From Skeletonema tropicum (taxonomy: Eukaryota; Bacillariophyta; Thalassiosirophyceae; Thalassiosirales; Thalassiosiraceae), in contig CM074141.1 of NCBI GenBank assembly GCA_037178625.1, forward strand, positions 620,001 through 684,000: a stretch of 64,000 nt of DNA, in the 5' to 3' direction. Both the position numbers and the translations under genes were made by a program. Every line of letters begins with the position of its first letter. Within the stretch, counting starts at the first letter, position 1. The notes below the pieces were generated by a model that ran no database searches, had not been told where the DNA came from, and worked only from the letters and a program-made list of their open reading frames with translations. Of the stretch, positions 34,561 to 45,340 are shown piece by piece.

Positions 34561-35412
34561 CTATTTTAGACTAATGAATGATGAAGACGAAAGTGGAAAA
34601 GTCCGCGAACTGAATATTCTCACACTCCCTCGTGCACTGAAGTCTGGTATCTGATCAGAGTCTAAATCTAAACCGGAGATAGAAGTACCCGAATATGAAA
34701 CTTGGTTAAGTTTTTGTGCTAACTTGAGCATTTCAACTTGTTGTTTGTAGTACTGAAAGATGAAAAGCTTGCATTGTTGAGAGCTGAGGATATATTGTGT
34801 TTCATTGTGAGCAGAAAGTTGCGTCTGGTAGTATTTGAAGTATGTGTGGAGAAATTCATCAGAGAATCTGTTGCTTGTGCGCCTGAAACTGAAGAGCAAG
34901 CGAGTGATTTCTGCTGGTAGTGTGAAGTGGTTGACATACCCCAGTAAAAATCTTCTGAGTGTAAAGATAGTGATTGCCACTGAGAGCAACAATGATATTG
35001 TATCTGTGGCTCCTAACATTGAAATTGGAGTATTTGTTGTCCAATGCTTGGATGGATGTAGACTCTGGATATCTAGAGCTCCCTCGTTTTCGCATGAGTG
35101 CCTCTTGAATTCTTGACCAAGAACTCCCTCGTTTGCCGATGATTGCATCGAGATGTGTGAAGGAAGATTGTTGTCTTGAGCAAATGTAGCATCGTTTTGA
35201 ACGCTGCTGACGCAAATGTTGTGGCACTCGCTGGAGGTGGCATCGTGATGGACGCTGCCAATAATGAATTGAGGCGGATTGCATTGTGCACATTTTTGCC
35301 GAGACTTGGCAGGTTGTGTTGCCGTGAGAATCCGCAGGAGGTACTTGTTGATTGGGCCTTCTGTGAAGGGTTTTTCTTCTGGACCTTTGACGATACGATT
35401 GTTGACGTACAA
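34561..35412 (-). CDS. Unrecognised minus-strand open frame (possibly an exon)
   Basis: The frame is open for 283 codons but begins at a TTG; the first ATG is at 35148, leaving about 195 residues. One hydrophobic segment (TISLLLSVAITIFTL) could span a membrane, followed by basic residues and a Tyr/Gln-rich part. Other frames on the same stretch are also partly open, so coding status is doubtful. Its upstream end lies only 79 bases from a copia relic. Confidence 0.25.
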   Translation of the reverse strand: MYVNNRIVKGPEEKPFTEGPINKYLLRILTATQPAKSRQKCAQCNPPQFIIGSVHHDATSSECHNICVSSVQNDATFAQDNNLPSHISMQSSANEGVLGQEFKRHSCENEGALDIQSLHPSKHWTTNTPISMLGATDTISLLLSVAITIFTLRRFLLGYVNHFTLPAEITRLLFSFRRTSNRFSDEFLHTYFKYYQTQLSAHNETQYILSSQQCKLFIFQYYKQQVEMLKLAQKLNQVSYSGTSISGLDLDSDQIPDFSARGSVRIFSSRTFPLSSSSFISLK

Positions 35413-35613
35413 TAGAGCTATCGCGTTTGAAGCTGGATTTGATCTCGCTTTCTCGCTAGTTGACCAATGGTGAAATTCGATTGAAAGATTCTTCTTTGTT
35501 GAGACACGACCTGTGTCACAATGACTGACTCTAGTTCGACTACAAAAAGCTTACTTACCACTTACTTATCTTTCATTTGGGAGCATGACAAGCCTCCCAA
35601 GAGAGCGGGCGAG

Positions 35614-35967
35614 GCTCGAGATAAACAGTCGTTAAGAACGGAATCCCATTGCAGAACATCACATCGGCCGACAAAGACACAAACTTGTGCAGTTTGTAGA
35701 AATCCCGAGGAATCTCCACTTTGATGTCATTTACTTTTCCTCTACTAGTCCGCGTAGGTTGGGGCGCGCTGTACCATAGATAAAGTTAGCATTGTCGATG
35801 TCAGCAAGAGTAATAGAGCAATTCCGTAAACGATTGTTTCTTACCAGATCTTTCATCTTGCTGGTAGGCAGGTTTCCCATACAGGCTTGAAGGAGGCGAG
35901 CATTATGAGCACCGAGAACTTGTTTCTTGCTGAGTCCTTCCATGTTACCACGAATGGAGGACTGCAT
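35614..35967 (-). pseudogene. Copia gag-pre-integrase and integrase start, inverted
   Basis: On the minus strand the sequence reads SIRGNMEGLSKKQV ... ARLLQACMGNLPTSKMKDL ... NCSITLADIDNANFIYG, the usual diatom copia segment before the integrase. After a frameshift near 35730 it continues VEIPRDFYKLHKFVSLSADV ... GIPFLTTV. This is opposite to the direction of the LTRs and of the RNase H that follows. It ends abruptly at the shortened 5' LTR. Confidence 0.75.
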
Positions 35968-36005
35968 GTGAGAATCACCCCTAGCAACGTAACGATACTT
36001 CGTCT

Positions 36006-36701
36006 GTGTACCAGGGGGCTTCCAGGTCCTGGGGGAAACTGAAACGAGTGTTAAAGTATCTCAAGGGAACATTGTACATGAAGCTTACTTTAGAAGTGGA
36101 CAACCTGTCAATACTCAAATTGTGGATTGATTCATCTCACAATGTGCACATGGATTGTAGAGGACACACTGGAACTGTGTTCTCCCTTGGGAAGGGAGCA
36201 GCTCTCAGCTCGTCTAGTAAACAAAAGTTGAATACGAAGAGTTCCACGGAGTCGGAACTAGTTGGTGCGCACGATGGCCTGGGTTTGGTATTGTGGAGCA
36301 GACATTTCATCGAAGCTCAGGGGTACACCGTTGATCATAACATCCTTTATCAGGACAACCAGAGTACAATGCTGATGCAACGAAATGGTCGTGCTTCTAG
36401 TACAAAACGAACGAAGCACATCCATGCACGATACTTCTTCATCAAGGATAAGATTGACAGTGGTGAGATTGAAGTACTGTATTGTCCGACCAAAGAAATG
36501 CGCGCGGACGTAAACACCAAACCACTTCAAGGTAGCCCATTTCGAATCATGCGAGGGCATCTAATGAATGTGCCCGTGGATTACGACGATGACCTCGAAC
36601 GTGCCAACACGTGCGAGGAACTTGGGGGTCCAGCCAGTGACGAATTCATGAGTCATGGCTGCAGGAGTGTGTTGAGACACGACCTGTGTCACAATGACTG
36701 A
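36006..36701 (+). pseudogene. Copia RNase H domain
   Basis: The frame has no proper start codon and contains WGKLKRVLKYLKGT, WIDSSHNVH, SSSSKQKLNTKSSTESELVG, LYQDNQSTMLM, the TKHIHARYFFIKD box and YCPTKEMRADVNTKPLQG. These are the classic copia RNase H motifs with their acidic residues. It lacks the reverse transcriptase that should precede it. The frame runs 32 bases into the 3' LTR before stopping. Confidence 0.9.
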
Positions 36702-36892
36702 CTCTAGTTCGACTACAAAAAGCTTACTTTACCACTTACTTATCTTTCATTTGGGAGCATGACAAGCCTCCCAAGAGAGCGGGCGAGGCTCTCACTTCTT
36801 TTAGTTAATCAACGATAACTACTAACGATAAACATTGTCTACGACCTTGGTGCTCGCCCTTTCTTGAAGTTTCATCTCCAACATTCTTGTCT

Positions 36893-37995
36893 TTATCTAC
36901 AATTGCCGCAGATGCAAATGCTTCCAGTTGGCTCTTGATGATATGATCTCCCTTGCTTGCTGATGATATGCTCGAGAAGGATATCGTATCCGCCATTGCG
37001 CTTGTTGGTAACACTTCCACTGATGCTTTTGTTGATGTGCACGTCAGTAGATGATTTAAGTGCAAAGCTGGTATGAACGAGTAAAGGACAGCTCTTGTTT
37101 CTTGCAGACTTGATATTGACAAGTGATTCTGAATAGATAGACAATTGATCATCTGAATGAATCCCCACAGACGCGTGTCTGGTTTGGCCAGTTCTGTTCT
37201 TCCTCGTCTGAGTGTATATACACCATTCTCCCTCGCGAAACGAAGTGCATTCTTTGTCTTGTAGCAAGAATGTCGCAATTTGGAAGTCACTATGAACAGG
37301 AATCGTACGTAAAAGAGCCCAGATTGCGTGCGACTGGCATGGTTTGGTGATAGTCTTGTGTTGAACGAAGATAACTTTCCAATGAGAGCTGTCAAAAGTA
37401 GGCACATCGCTTTCAGTAATGCCAAAAATAGAGGCATCGCAACGAGCGCTGCCAAAATACTTTATAAACCGGTCGACTGAGACTGAGATGTTTTCTTCAT
37501 CAAGGATTGTAAAGGCAAAGTTTTCCTCGTAAACTAGAGCTATCACTATCACATTTGAGTTCAAAGCCACATCTATGAAGTAGGCGATAGCGTTCTCCGA
37601 TGGACAGGTATTCCCCTGGGGCATGCCATTCACAGCGTGCTCATGTGAGCTACCGTGAGGGGCAACGTTGACAGTCGCGGCTTGCCCATGAGGGTTGTTA
37701 CCGCAAGTAATGATGCTCACAGCTTGCCCAGAATGGTTATTCTCACGGTTTGCTCATGTGAGTTGTTACCGTGTGGATGAGGGGTGGAAGGGGTCCCATT
37801 GGCGTTCACGGCTTGCCCAGATGGGTTGTAACCGTGAGAATGATTCACAGCTTGCCCAGATGGGTTACTGTGAGAAGTGTTCACAGCTTGCCTCGGTGGG
37901 TTGTAACTGTGAGAAGGGTTAACAAAAGCTCGTACATGGTATTGGTAAGAAATCCCCCCTTTGGTCGTTCCTTGAGAATATGCCACAAGCCTCAA
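36893..37995 (-). pseudogene. Unrecognised minus-strand gene with Gly-Gln-Ala-Val repeats, frameshifted
   Basis: Two overlapping minus-strand frames (37717-37995 and 36893-37720) both encode repeats such as NPSGQAVN, HSHGYNPSGQAVN and NNPHGQAAT. One base missing near 37730 would join them. After the repeats the protein becomes non-repetitive (ENAIAYFIDVALNSNVIVIAL, then FIKYFGSARCDASIFG). No ATG opens the first frame, so an upstream exon may exist; the frame at 38008-38355 could be part of it. Not a family I recognise. Decay or a sequencing error are both possible. Confidence 0.35.
37640..37930. repeat. Degenerate minisatellite, about 33-39-bp units
   Basis: About seven copies of a unit with the core cacagcttgcccagatgggtt and tgtaaccgtgagaa. 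Read on the minus strand they give the Gly-Gln-Ala-Val peptide repeats. Confidence 0.75.
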
Positions 37996-38007
37996 AGTGT
38001 AGCGTCG

Positions 38008-38355
38008 TCATCGCAATCTTCGATCAGGTTGAACAGCGCTAATATGGCAGTGATCCACGAACGTCTCTTGAAACATTGAATAAGCGCTCCAAGCCAAGTC
38101 AATATCGACTTTGCAGTCATTCGACTTAATCATTATAGCCATGATTGCAGACTCCATGACTTGATTAGCCACCTTGGCGTATGCTTCATCCTCGTGGTCT
38201 TCGTGATACTGAAATGCAGGAAGCGATTCGAGGAGAGCTTCAATGAATGAGTTCAAAATTGGCGATCTCTTCATCATTGCCACCATCTCTTCTCTTGTGA
38301 TGCATATGGCACTACATTGCTGCGGAGTGACTTCAACTGGAATCTGAGGTTTCAC
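38008..38355 (-). CDS. Unrecognised minus-strand open frame (115 codons, no ATG at its start)
   Basis: It has a plausible globular composition with alternating helices (REEMVAMMKRSPILNSFIEA, then YAKVANQVMESAIMAIMI). The first codon is GTG, so it may be an internal exon. It lies directly upstream (minus strand) of the Gly-Gln-Ala-Val repeat frame. No function proposed. Confidence 0.3.
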   Translation of the reverse strand: MKPQIPVEVTPQQCSAICITREEMVAMMKRSPILNSFIEALLESLPAFQYHEDHEDEAYAKVANQVMESAIMAIMIKSNDCKVDIDLAWSAYSMFQETFVDHCHISAVQPDRRLR

Positions 38356-38689
38356 TCGACGGGTCGTTCCAGTTGTCTAGTTATTGCTCATTCCAATCTT
38401 GATGTAATTCAACAGGAAATGAATAAGCAAGTACACCCCAGGCATGCAGGAATCCTTTCCTGTCATTGGACGAGACTTGAAGTAGAGACATTGTCTTTGG
38501 ATTCGCAGTAGTTCTCATCATTGATAAGAAGGTCTCGAATTTCTACGACAATTGAAGGAAACTCTTCTGTGATCTGTGAGGAGCTGCCACGCGGCTTTTC
38601 CACCTCATGATCCTCCATTGAGGTCCACATCTCCTCCATTGAATTGATTGTAGCTCAATACATTTGCTTTCAACACTCATGAAACTCAC

Positions 38690-39843
38690 CCATTACCAGT
38701 AGATAGCAGCTTAGAGGCAGAGGAAAGAAACAGAAGCAACATGGCAGTGTGAGGCATCACAAAAATTTGACTCTCGAGAGGCACTCTTGGATCAATTTCA
38801 CTCGGACTTACCAATAGTACCAGCATCTCCAGACGAAGCGTCTCCAGTTTGTAGCTTGAGGTAGCCAGAAACGCCTCGCATTCCAGCAGGAGCAGTGGCG
38901 ATTTCAATATGACCCGAATGTGATTCTTTAGAAGATCCAGAAGTCATCTCGATTTCACCACCTGTCACATCGATGGGATTCCAGACATCGTATCGAGAGA
39001 ATCCAGTTGTTGATCCAGCTGAGAGTTTCATGTACCCGCCTCGGCCAAAGTTGGCCGTTCCTACAGCCAAGGTGATGTTTCCACCACCTCCCGTCTTTCG
39101 ATTGGTAGACGCGGTGTAATAGGCATCTGAATCACCAGTACGGATACTGATTTCGCCAGAATTCCCACGTTTAGATGACCCAGTACTCATAGATAAAGAT
39201 CCACTCATGCCTTCACTGCCGGAAGCAGCAGTAGCAATGACTACATTCAAAGAGCAATCAGGAAATGACATGAGCATGAGACGAAAAAGTGTCGTGGACG
39301 AAGGAAGATGGATGAAAATACATGTCACGGTTGTTGTACACTCACCTATGGCACCGCTGTCTTTTTCAGTACTTCCACCCGACTGAATTGAGACAGCTCC
39401 TCCATCGCCTTTGTTCGCAGAGCCTGCAGTCATCGTCAAGTGGCCAGCAACATCAAAGGGGCTTTCGCCGGATGAATTACCTGCAGCAATGGACACACTG
39501 CCGCCTCTACCTGTAGAAGAAGTCCCATTACCGGCGGCTATATCTACGGAACCACCAATTGCATTGCCCTTGGCCTCTCCTGCAGCAACTTTGACGTGCC
39601 CGCCGTTATGCTTATACTTACTGTATCCTACTTTCATCTCGATTGATCTGCCAAGAGACGTGAAGAAGTAATGTGCAATATGAACATGTGTAGAGTGTAA
39701 GATTACAATGCGATAGAGATGATAGAGCAAAGTCCATTCCACGATATCCCGTAAACACTGATGAAACTTACCCCGCAGAACCACCACCTGCAGCAGATCC
39801 ACTCTCAAAGAGCAAGGGGCCCGACCTACCCGACTCTGTGTCG
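38690..39843 (-). pseudogene. Second beta-solenoid gene, fragment with at least four exons
   Basis: Minus-strand exons with GT-AG borders: about 39843-39772, 39647-39346, 39240-38812 and a small one at 38709-38690. Introns are 124, 105 and 102 bp, with donors gtaagt, gtgagt and gtaagt. The exons encode coils of the same type as the giant gene (GGSVDIAAGNG, GGSVSIAAGN, GGAVSIQSGG, GGEIEMTSGSS, GHIEIATA), but without long-range tandem units. The 5' side is cut by the RRM array (fusion near 39843) and no stop or C-terminal cap is seen on the 3' side, so it is a relic or incomplete gene. It shows that this protein family normally has introns. Confidence 0.7.
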
Positions 39844-39992
39844 AACTTCTCTTTGTCGACTACCTTGCCATGAAGATGAGGCAGTCACTAGCACGAGGAA
39901 GGCCTCTCAGCCTCGGTGATGGTGAAGACGATCGAGCTCAAGCCAATGGCCAGGTGCGGGCGTCCCACATAGCTGCATCTGCGTCTTTCTAG
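39844..39992 (+). pseudogene. A0: exon 2 fragment of an A-type RRM gene
   Basis: Matches exon 2 of A3/A4 from aacttctctttgtcgac to the TAG at 39990-39992, including the Ser-Leu-Ala-Arg variant of those copies. The splice acceptor and exon 1 are missing; solenoid-gene sequence on the opposite strand abuts it. Confidence 0.85.
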
Positions 39993-40940
39993 TCAATAGA
40001 GACCACTGACGAAGTCTTTTTCTGCGATACATTATTTCTTGAAGTGATAAACTTAAATGCTACGACATCAATTGTAGATCCATTCATCAATGAAGCGACT
40101 AATGTGTGTGAAAAGATTCATAGAAGAAAGAATAACTATAACTATATCACGCATTACTTCATATATCCATCACTATACACTTGTTACGGAGAAATCATTA
40201 TATACTTGTTACGGAAATTCTCACTTGCTTGATCACTTGTGTCAAATGTCGTGTATGATGAGGGTCCACAATCAGCCGTGACACTTATGTATTTGCTTTC
40301 GAAGAGACTCTTTTAGCCAATATTTCTTCTGACTTTCTATAGAGGTGGACCAGGCATACTCGGCCGCCTGCTCGAGAAAACGCTACTGGAAAACACATAA
40401 GCAGATGCAACTTGTACAAGGAATGATCACAGTCCAACCAAGAGTTCTTCAGCACTGAGTCAAGAAAATACAAGCACTTCTTAAGCAGTCAGCAGTCAGC
40501 AGGCACATTTGGAACAAGCTACGTTTCATTACTGATTGTTAAACTGGCAACAGCAGCAAGAAGAAATGGTACACCTGGGGATGAATATAATGTAGATTCA
40601 TTAGCATTAAACTACTAGAACGACAGCGGAGCCCATTGAAAAAGTCAACTTTGCTCGAGCATGCCACAAGTCCTCTACTTATAGATAACGCAGTTGATCT
40701 ACGTGTGTTCTAAGTAATAAGAAAGTGGAAGTGATTCTCAGCTGAAAATGACACTTCTAACTAATTGCAGGCGTGAAAGTGAAAAGGTTGAATGATCTGG
40801 TTGATCTCTCATCATAACGATGATCGTTCAGGAAGTAATGTATCATAGCCAAAGTAACATAGATAGATAGAAAGATTAAGTACAATAGCAATATATAGCA
40901 TAGATGCAAATACGAATACGAGGACCACCCAGACCTAGAC
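39993..40940. other. A-B convergent spacer, copy 1
   Basis: Sequence shared with 47629-48568, 52951-53900, 56501-57450 and 61935-62868. It probably holds the 3' UTRs of A (plus) and B (minus). A plus-strand frame beginning near 40287 is closed after ten codons by a TAG in this and three other copies; see the copy at 62229. Confidence 0.7.
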
Positions 40941-41757
40941 CTAGCGATGACTCTGGGTTTTGGATTGCTTTGCGTCGGAGTAATCCAAGTGAAGCGTCTT
41001 GCCACGAATCTGAAAAAATTGAATGAATGGATGCATGGCAAGATTAGCACAATTTTCCTTTGAATATCTACAGATGCCAATCACATGATAATGATACATA
41101 CATACTTACTTCGAATAAATTGAGGTGAGCGATGGCATTATCAGCAGAGCTTTGAAGCTTAAACTTGACAAATGCGTATCCTTTTGACTTTCCTGTCTCA
41201 CAACGAGCAATTGAGGCTCTGGTTACAATACCATATGTAGAGAACATGGCTCGCAGTTCCTCTTCAGTAAAACTGCAAGGAAGATTACAGACAAATAGCT
41301 CCTTGCCCCTGCCCTTGCCCTTGCCTTGCGGAGACTTTGTTGGACACTCATGGGTATGGTGAGAAGAGTGAGGTCCAGCTCCAGCAGCGGATCGTTGGAA
41401 GTGAGTACTCCTTTCGAGATTGTCACGAGAAAACGCTTGTACTTGCACCTGCACTTGTCGAGCAGAAGAAGCAGCCGATGGCGATGGACGCATAGATTCC
41501 ACACGCACACGCACATGTACAGGCACAGAGGAGTAATGTTGCTGTTGCATGTAGGGATAATGTAACGGAGGAGCTTGATCATGTTGAATGGTTATCATAA
41601 GCTCTTGCTGTTGCCGTAGGCGTAGGGACATCTCAGTGAATTCAAGCCTGGCTGCGAGCCAATCAGGATTGACAAACACATAATGGTCTTCGTCTCCTCC
41701 TGCTGTGCCGTCGGTGTATTGATATCGGTAATTCCAGGGTCTGATGTTCATTGCCAT
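40941..41757 (-). CDS. B1: single-RRM RNA-binding protein (238 aa, two exons)
   Basis: Exon 1 runs 41757-41110 (216 codons) and exon 2 41009-40941 (22 codons plus TAG), with a 100-bp intron (gtaagt...ttttttcag) in phase 0. The N-terminal ~150 residues are Gln/His/Ser-rich (LRQQQEL, RQVQVQVQAFSRD). The RRM (about residues 151-231) has a canonical RNP2, LFVCNL, and RNP1, KGYAFVKF, and its fourth strand (IRGKTLHLDY) is in exon 2. RRMs of this type bind single-stranded RNA. Subcellular site unknown. It diverges from A1, but the interval between them is filled by two transposable elements. B3 differs by only a few residues. Confidence 0.88.
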
Positions 41758-41898
41758 TGCACAGGTCGAATCAAGTAGTCTACATTAATTATATTGATTG
41801 GTGGCGAAGAAGCCTGAGTTACTAATCATACGAGTTGTCAGTTTTTGCATGTCATCGTCAGCCGCTGTCATCGATGTTGTCTTGTGGAGTGTGGAGTA

Positions 41899-42091
41899 CT
41901 ACAATTTCGAGATCATTTGATTTTTACCCCCCCAACTGTAAAATCTTCCTATTGAATTCCTACGTGAAAATTCTACAGAAAATAATTTATTTCAATCCCG
42001 ATTATTTTTTCTACGTGTCTTAACGAAGGAATTCAATAGGAAGACTTTATAGTTGTAGGGGGGTAAAAATCAAATGATCTCGAAATTGTAG
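41899..42091. mobile_element. 193-bp foldback MITE with TA target duplication
   Basis: Arms of about 68 bp (ctacaatttcgagatcattt ... gaattcc) are near-perfect inverted repeats around a short A+T-rich centre. TA lies at each side (41897-41898 and 42092-42093). This is the form of a Tc1/mariner-related MITE. It has no coding capacity. Confidence 0.88.
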
Positions 42092-42101
42092 TATCATTTT
42101 T

Positions 42102-43553
42102 CACCATGTTACGCTACTTACTCTCGACTAAATTAGAAAAATATTGAGACACCACCTGACTTCGAAAAGTTCCGTCACCCCACGCAAAAATCACACGCAA
42201 TGGCACAAACTTCAAAAAAATCCTCAACCATAGACACTATACAGCGGAGAACATCTCCTACCATTACACCAGTACACGGCAAACCCTCCGCGTTTTTTTA
42301 CAGTAGCTTCATCATATACCACCCGACCCCTGCGCAGAAAACGCGGAGCATTGGCGACGATGCATTCCTCCAATAAAAAGTTTCGTGCGCGAAGTTTCCT
42401 AATGAAACATTGCCGTTCATGTCGGAGGGAGAGTCATGCCGGTGCATAACCCATGGAGACATAAAGCATGAGCCTTACAGCCCACCAATCGAGTGTATAT
42501 ATCCATAGGGAGGCGTGGGTGTCTTGGTGTACCGATGTTCGGCCGGTAATGACATCCTCAACGTCGTAACTCGGTGTCCATCAATGGTTCATTTTTATCT
42601 TTGAACCTACTGCAATAAGGAGTGACAAAAACACCAATGAAGGCAATAAACACTCTCCACCGACTCTAATATGGTGATAGACAGCTAATTGACTCTTGGA
42701 GTGGAATGGAAGCTCATATGACATCACTTTGATGATACAAAAATGTACATGTTTTTCGTCTCTGTCAAACACAACATTTAACCGAAAGTTCATGGAGACG
42801 GGAGGCATATCGATCAAACAAACAACAGCTTATAATTATTATGATAGTATACATCCTTGGGAGCGATAATAACAATGAGTTCTGAGGAAATGCTTGTTTG
42901 TTCAGTAAAACTCATTGCATATTTAGCCTACATCAAAACCAACATACATAACATTGTCTCCCATGTGTTGTAATCACTATAAAGCATCATCCACTTGTCG
43001 AAGTATTCGAATATACGCATACGATCAATTGGTATATAAATTACCACTCATTTGATGTTATCGGTCCTTCACGATGTTGATTTCAGCATTGCGTTTAAGG
43101 AGCAAATAATAGATTCTGTCTAACTTTTGAAATGTGGTTGATTATCGATTAGATAATGGGTTTGGACTACCCAAGGATAAATAGACGCCCAATGTATATA
43201 TAACATCGATGTGGTGAAAGGATATACTCTCTTTTGTAACATATCATTGCCGAAACGTCCATAGGAGGGGTGAATGGAGGTGAAAGTGGTAAATTTTATG
43301 CCGTCGATGGCGACGTTATTTTATTCATTTACGGTGGATCGACTGAGTTTTCCTGGCTTATGGGCGCGTATAAGATGATTTATGAGACTGATCAAGCCGA
43401 GTATTCTAGGCGTATTCAATATGCACGCTTAACTGTGGCCACAGGAGTGGAGGACATCATGGTCACGGTGTAAAAGGTGGTGGTGGATGATGGATTTTTT
43501 GCGTTTCTCGTTCCATCTCAAAATTACGCGGGAAGGCCAAACATAACATGGTG
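42102..43553. mobile_element. 1452-bp element with short terminal inverted repeats
   Basis: It begins caccatgtta and ends taacatggtg, exact inverted repeats, and the compact B-A promoters (B4-A4, B5-A5) lack it: there tcattt joins directly to the gtcgcttcag region found here after 43553. Two short frames (42581-42817 minus, 43270-43473 plus) resemble no transposase, so it is non-autonomous or decayed. The flanking duplication is unclear (possibly TTT). Confidence 0.72.
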
Positions 43554-43939
43554 TTTAGTCGCTTCAGACTTCCATGACTACGCTGGTTGTGCGTAGTGCT
43601 CAGTCCAGAAATGCCGGCATTTCTGACTCAAGAGCGCCGCCTGAATGAAGGAAGAAGCTCTTATGTATCTCGTCATCACAACCGAATTTTACCCTGCATA
43701 TGTGAATGAGGAGAAAGATGCCTAGAATTAGGAGAAAGATCCTAGGAGAAAGATACTTACTGATTCCTACCTTCAATACTTACATCAGTTAGGTAATTGG
43801 TTTTCTAATCTGGTTAACCCCTTACTTTTGCACGAGAACATGTCAATCGTGCCTCGTCTGTCGCTCTTTCCGTCCAAAATTCTGAAAATGCGCCCCGCCC
43901 TTTGGCTAGGCAATGTCGCATTGTCTTCTCCCTCTCACT

Positions 43940-43974
43940 CCCTCCCTCTCTCTCTCTCTAGAGAGAGAGAGAGA
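43940..43974. repeat. (CT)n/(AG)n palindromic microsatellite
   Basis: A CT run turns into an AG run through a central CTAG, so the stretch can form a hairpin. A copy lies at about 51568-51602. Confidence 0.85.
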
Positions 43975-44238
43975 CATGTCATCGAGCTACTATAGCAATT
44001 ATTGGTACTTCGCCGTGACAGGCAATGCCGCATTGTCACGCTGGTGGAGAAGTTGAAGAATGTGTGAACGAACCACAGCCACACAGATATTTGTACCCAG
44101 TGCCAGGTCGCAAACTTGTGAGCACGTATCGGAACTCGTAACTCGTAATTCAAATCGTAAATCCTGTGCACCTTCACAACCTTCCATCACCAAAATTAGC
44201 AGTCAAGCACAACGATACTTATACAATAACGCTGCGAA

Positions 44239-45340
44239 ATGAATGATTCTACAGTCAATCATTGCGATGACCAAGCCGCAGAGGCAGAGGGTGTGAGTGG
44301 GGGTGTGGGGGAGAACGTCTCCACTACCCCTCACGACACTCCTCGAACCACCATCATTGGCTGGTCTTCTCAAGCTGTCCTCATTCCAGTCGAACATCCG
44401 CATCAAGGCCGCGCTCCAAGCCCAATATGTGTGGCGTCCACATTCATAGACACGATGAATCAGCAGCCGGTGGCGTTTGCAAGGTTCTCGGAGGATCACC
44501 CTAGAAATCCTTATCCATCTCACAATGAAGAAGCTCCTTCGGCTTCGGTTATAGATCAACGCTCCATCACGCCGGAAGCGTTTCAGCCGCCCTCTTCTCC
44601 TTACATGACATCCGGATACGGACAGTCCTGGGGCGGTAATTACCCATCTGACTATGTCTATGCAAATGACTATGAGTATTCTGAGGGCATCTTGCGTAGA
44701 ACAACTCCCTTTCCAGCACAAGCACAAGCACAAGTGCAAGTCTTTTCTCATGATTATGAGAATGACTCTTGCCGCGAGGATATTCATCATCATCATCAGA
44801 AGAATGATTCCGACTTGGATGTTGATCTTGACTGTCCTTTCCACGATTATTCTGTCAAGTCACTTCGGGGAAAGGAGTTATTCATCGCTCATGTACCTGT
44901 TGACATGAGTGAAGAGGAGCTCAAACAGTTGTGTTCCCAGTATGGAGACGTCATCAGCGCGTCAATAATGTATCATGACATGGGAGTGTCACGATGTTAT
45001 GCCTATGTGAAGTTTGAGCAGCAAAGTGCCGCCGACGATGCTCTCTTGCGCCTCAATCATCATGAGGTGAGTATACCATCATCTTAATTCGATGTAGCAG
45101 CATCTGACGATGACCGATAACTGACACGCTTCTTCTACTCACTATGTAACTGTATTTCAGGTTCGTGGTGGGAAGCATCTGTTTGTCGACTACCTTGCCA
45201 TGAAGATGAGGCAGTCACGAGCACGAGGAAGGCCTCTCAGCCTCGGTGATGGTGGAGACGATCAATCTCAATCTAATTCCCAGGTACGGGTAACCGCATC
45301 TCTGAGGAATCTGCTCCTTTCTAGAGAGAGCAAGCATTGA
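44239..45340 (+). CDS. A1: single-RRM protein with long low-complexity N-terminus (335 aa)
   Basis: Exon 1 is 44239-45066 (276 codons) and exon 2 is 45161-45340 (59 codons plus TGA). The 94-bp intron (gtgagt...tatttcag) is in phase 0. The N-terminal 210 residues are Ser/Pro/His/Gln-rich with PAQAQAQVQVFSHDY and a His run. The RRM (about 211-290) has RNP2 LFIAHV and RNP1 RCYAYVKF. The usual Asn of RNP2 and Gly of RNP1 are replaced, but the aromatic positions remain. Exon 2 adds the fourth strand (LFVDYLA) and a basic tail (KMRQSRARGR). Its exon 2 differs from other A copies (VRGGKHL rather than VRGKLL; a longer C-terminus), suggesting recombination in the intron. Confidence 0.85.

Larger units (their letters stand above)
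35491..36800 (+). mobile_element. Rearranged Ty1/copia relic with LTRs and 6-bp flanking repeat
   Basis: LTRs beginning TGTTGAGACACG lie at 35497-35613 (right end lost) and 36670-36794 (ends CTCTCA). The direct repeat CTTCTT flanks both (35491-35496 and 36795-36800), consistent with a target duplication. Inside, a piece of the gag-pre-integrase/integrase region is on the minus strand and the RNase H region is on the plus strand, so the interior was deleted and partly inverted. Confidence 0.82.

Noticed and set aside
36893..37720. Transposase or capsid gene in the Gly-Gln-Ala-Val frame
   Set aside because: No DDE, RNase H or zinc motif could be traced; left as unknown.
41757..44239. Genuine small genes at 42581-42817 (minus) and 43270-43473 (plus)
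   Set aside because: Both lie inside the 1452-bp inverted-repeat element, are short, have no domain and recur only as part of the segmental duplication.
44203..44844. 213-codon minus-strand frame opposite A1 exon 1 (also opposite A3 at 51831-52472)
   Set aside because: It is conserved only because the A exon is conserved. Composition is irregular and no domain is visible; the plus strand has the RRM and splice sites.
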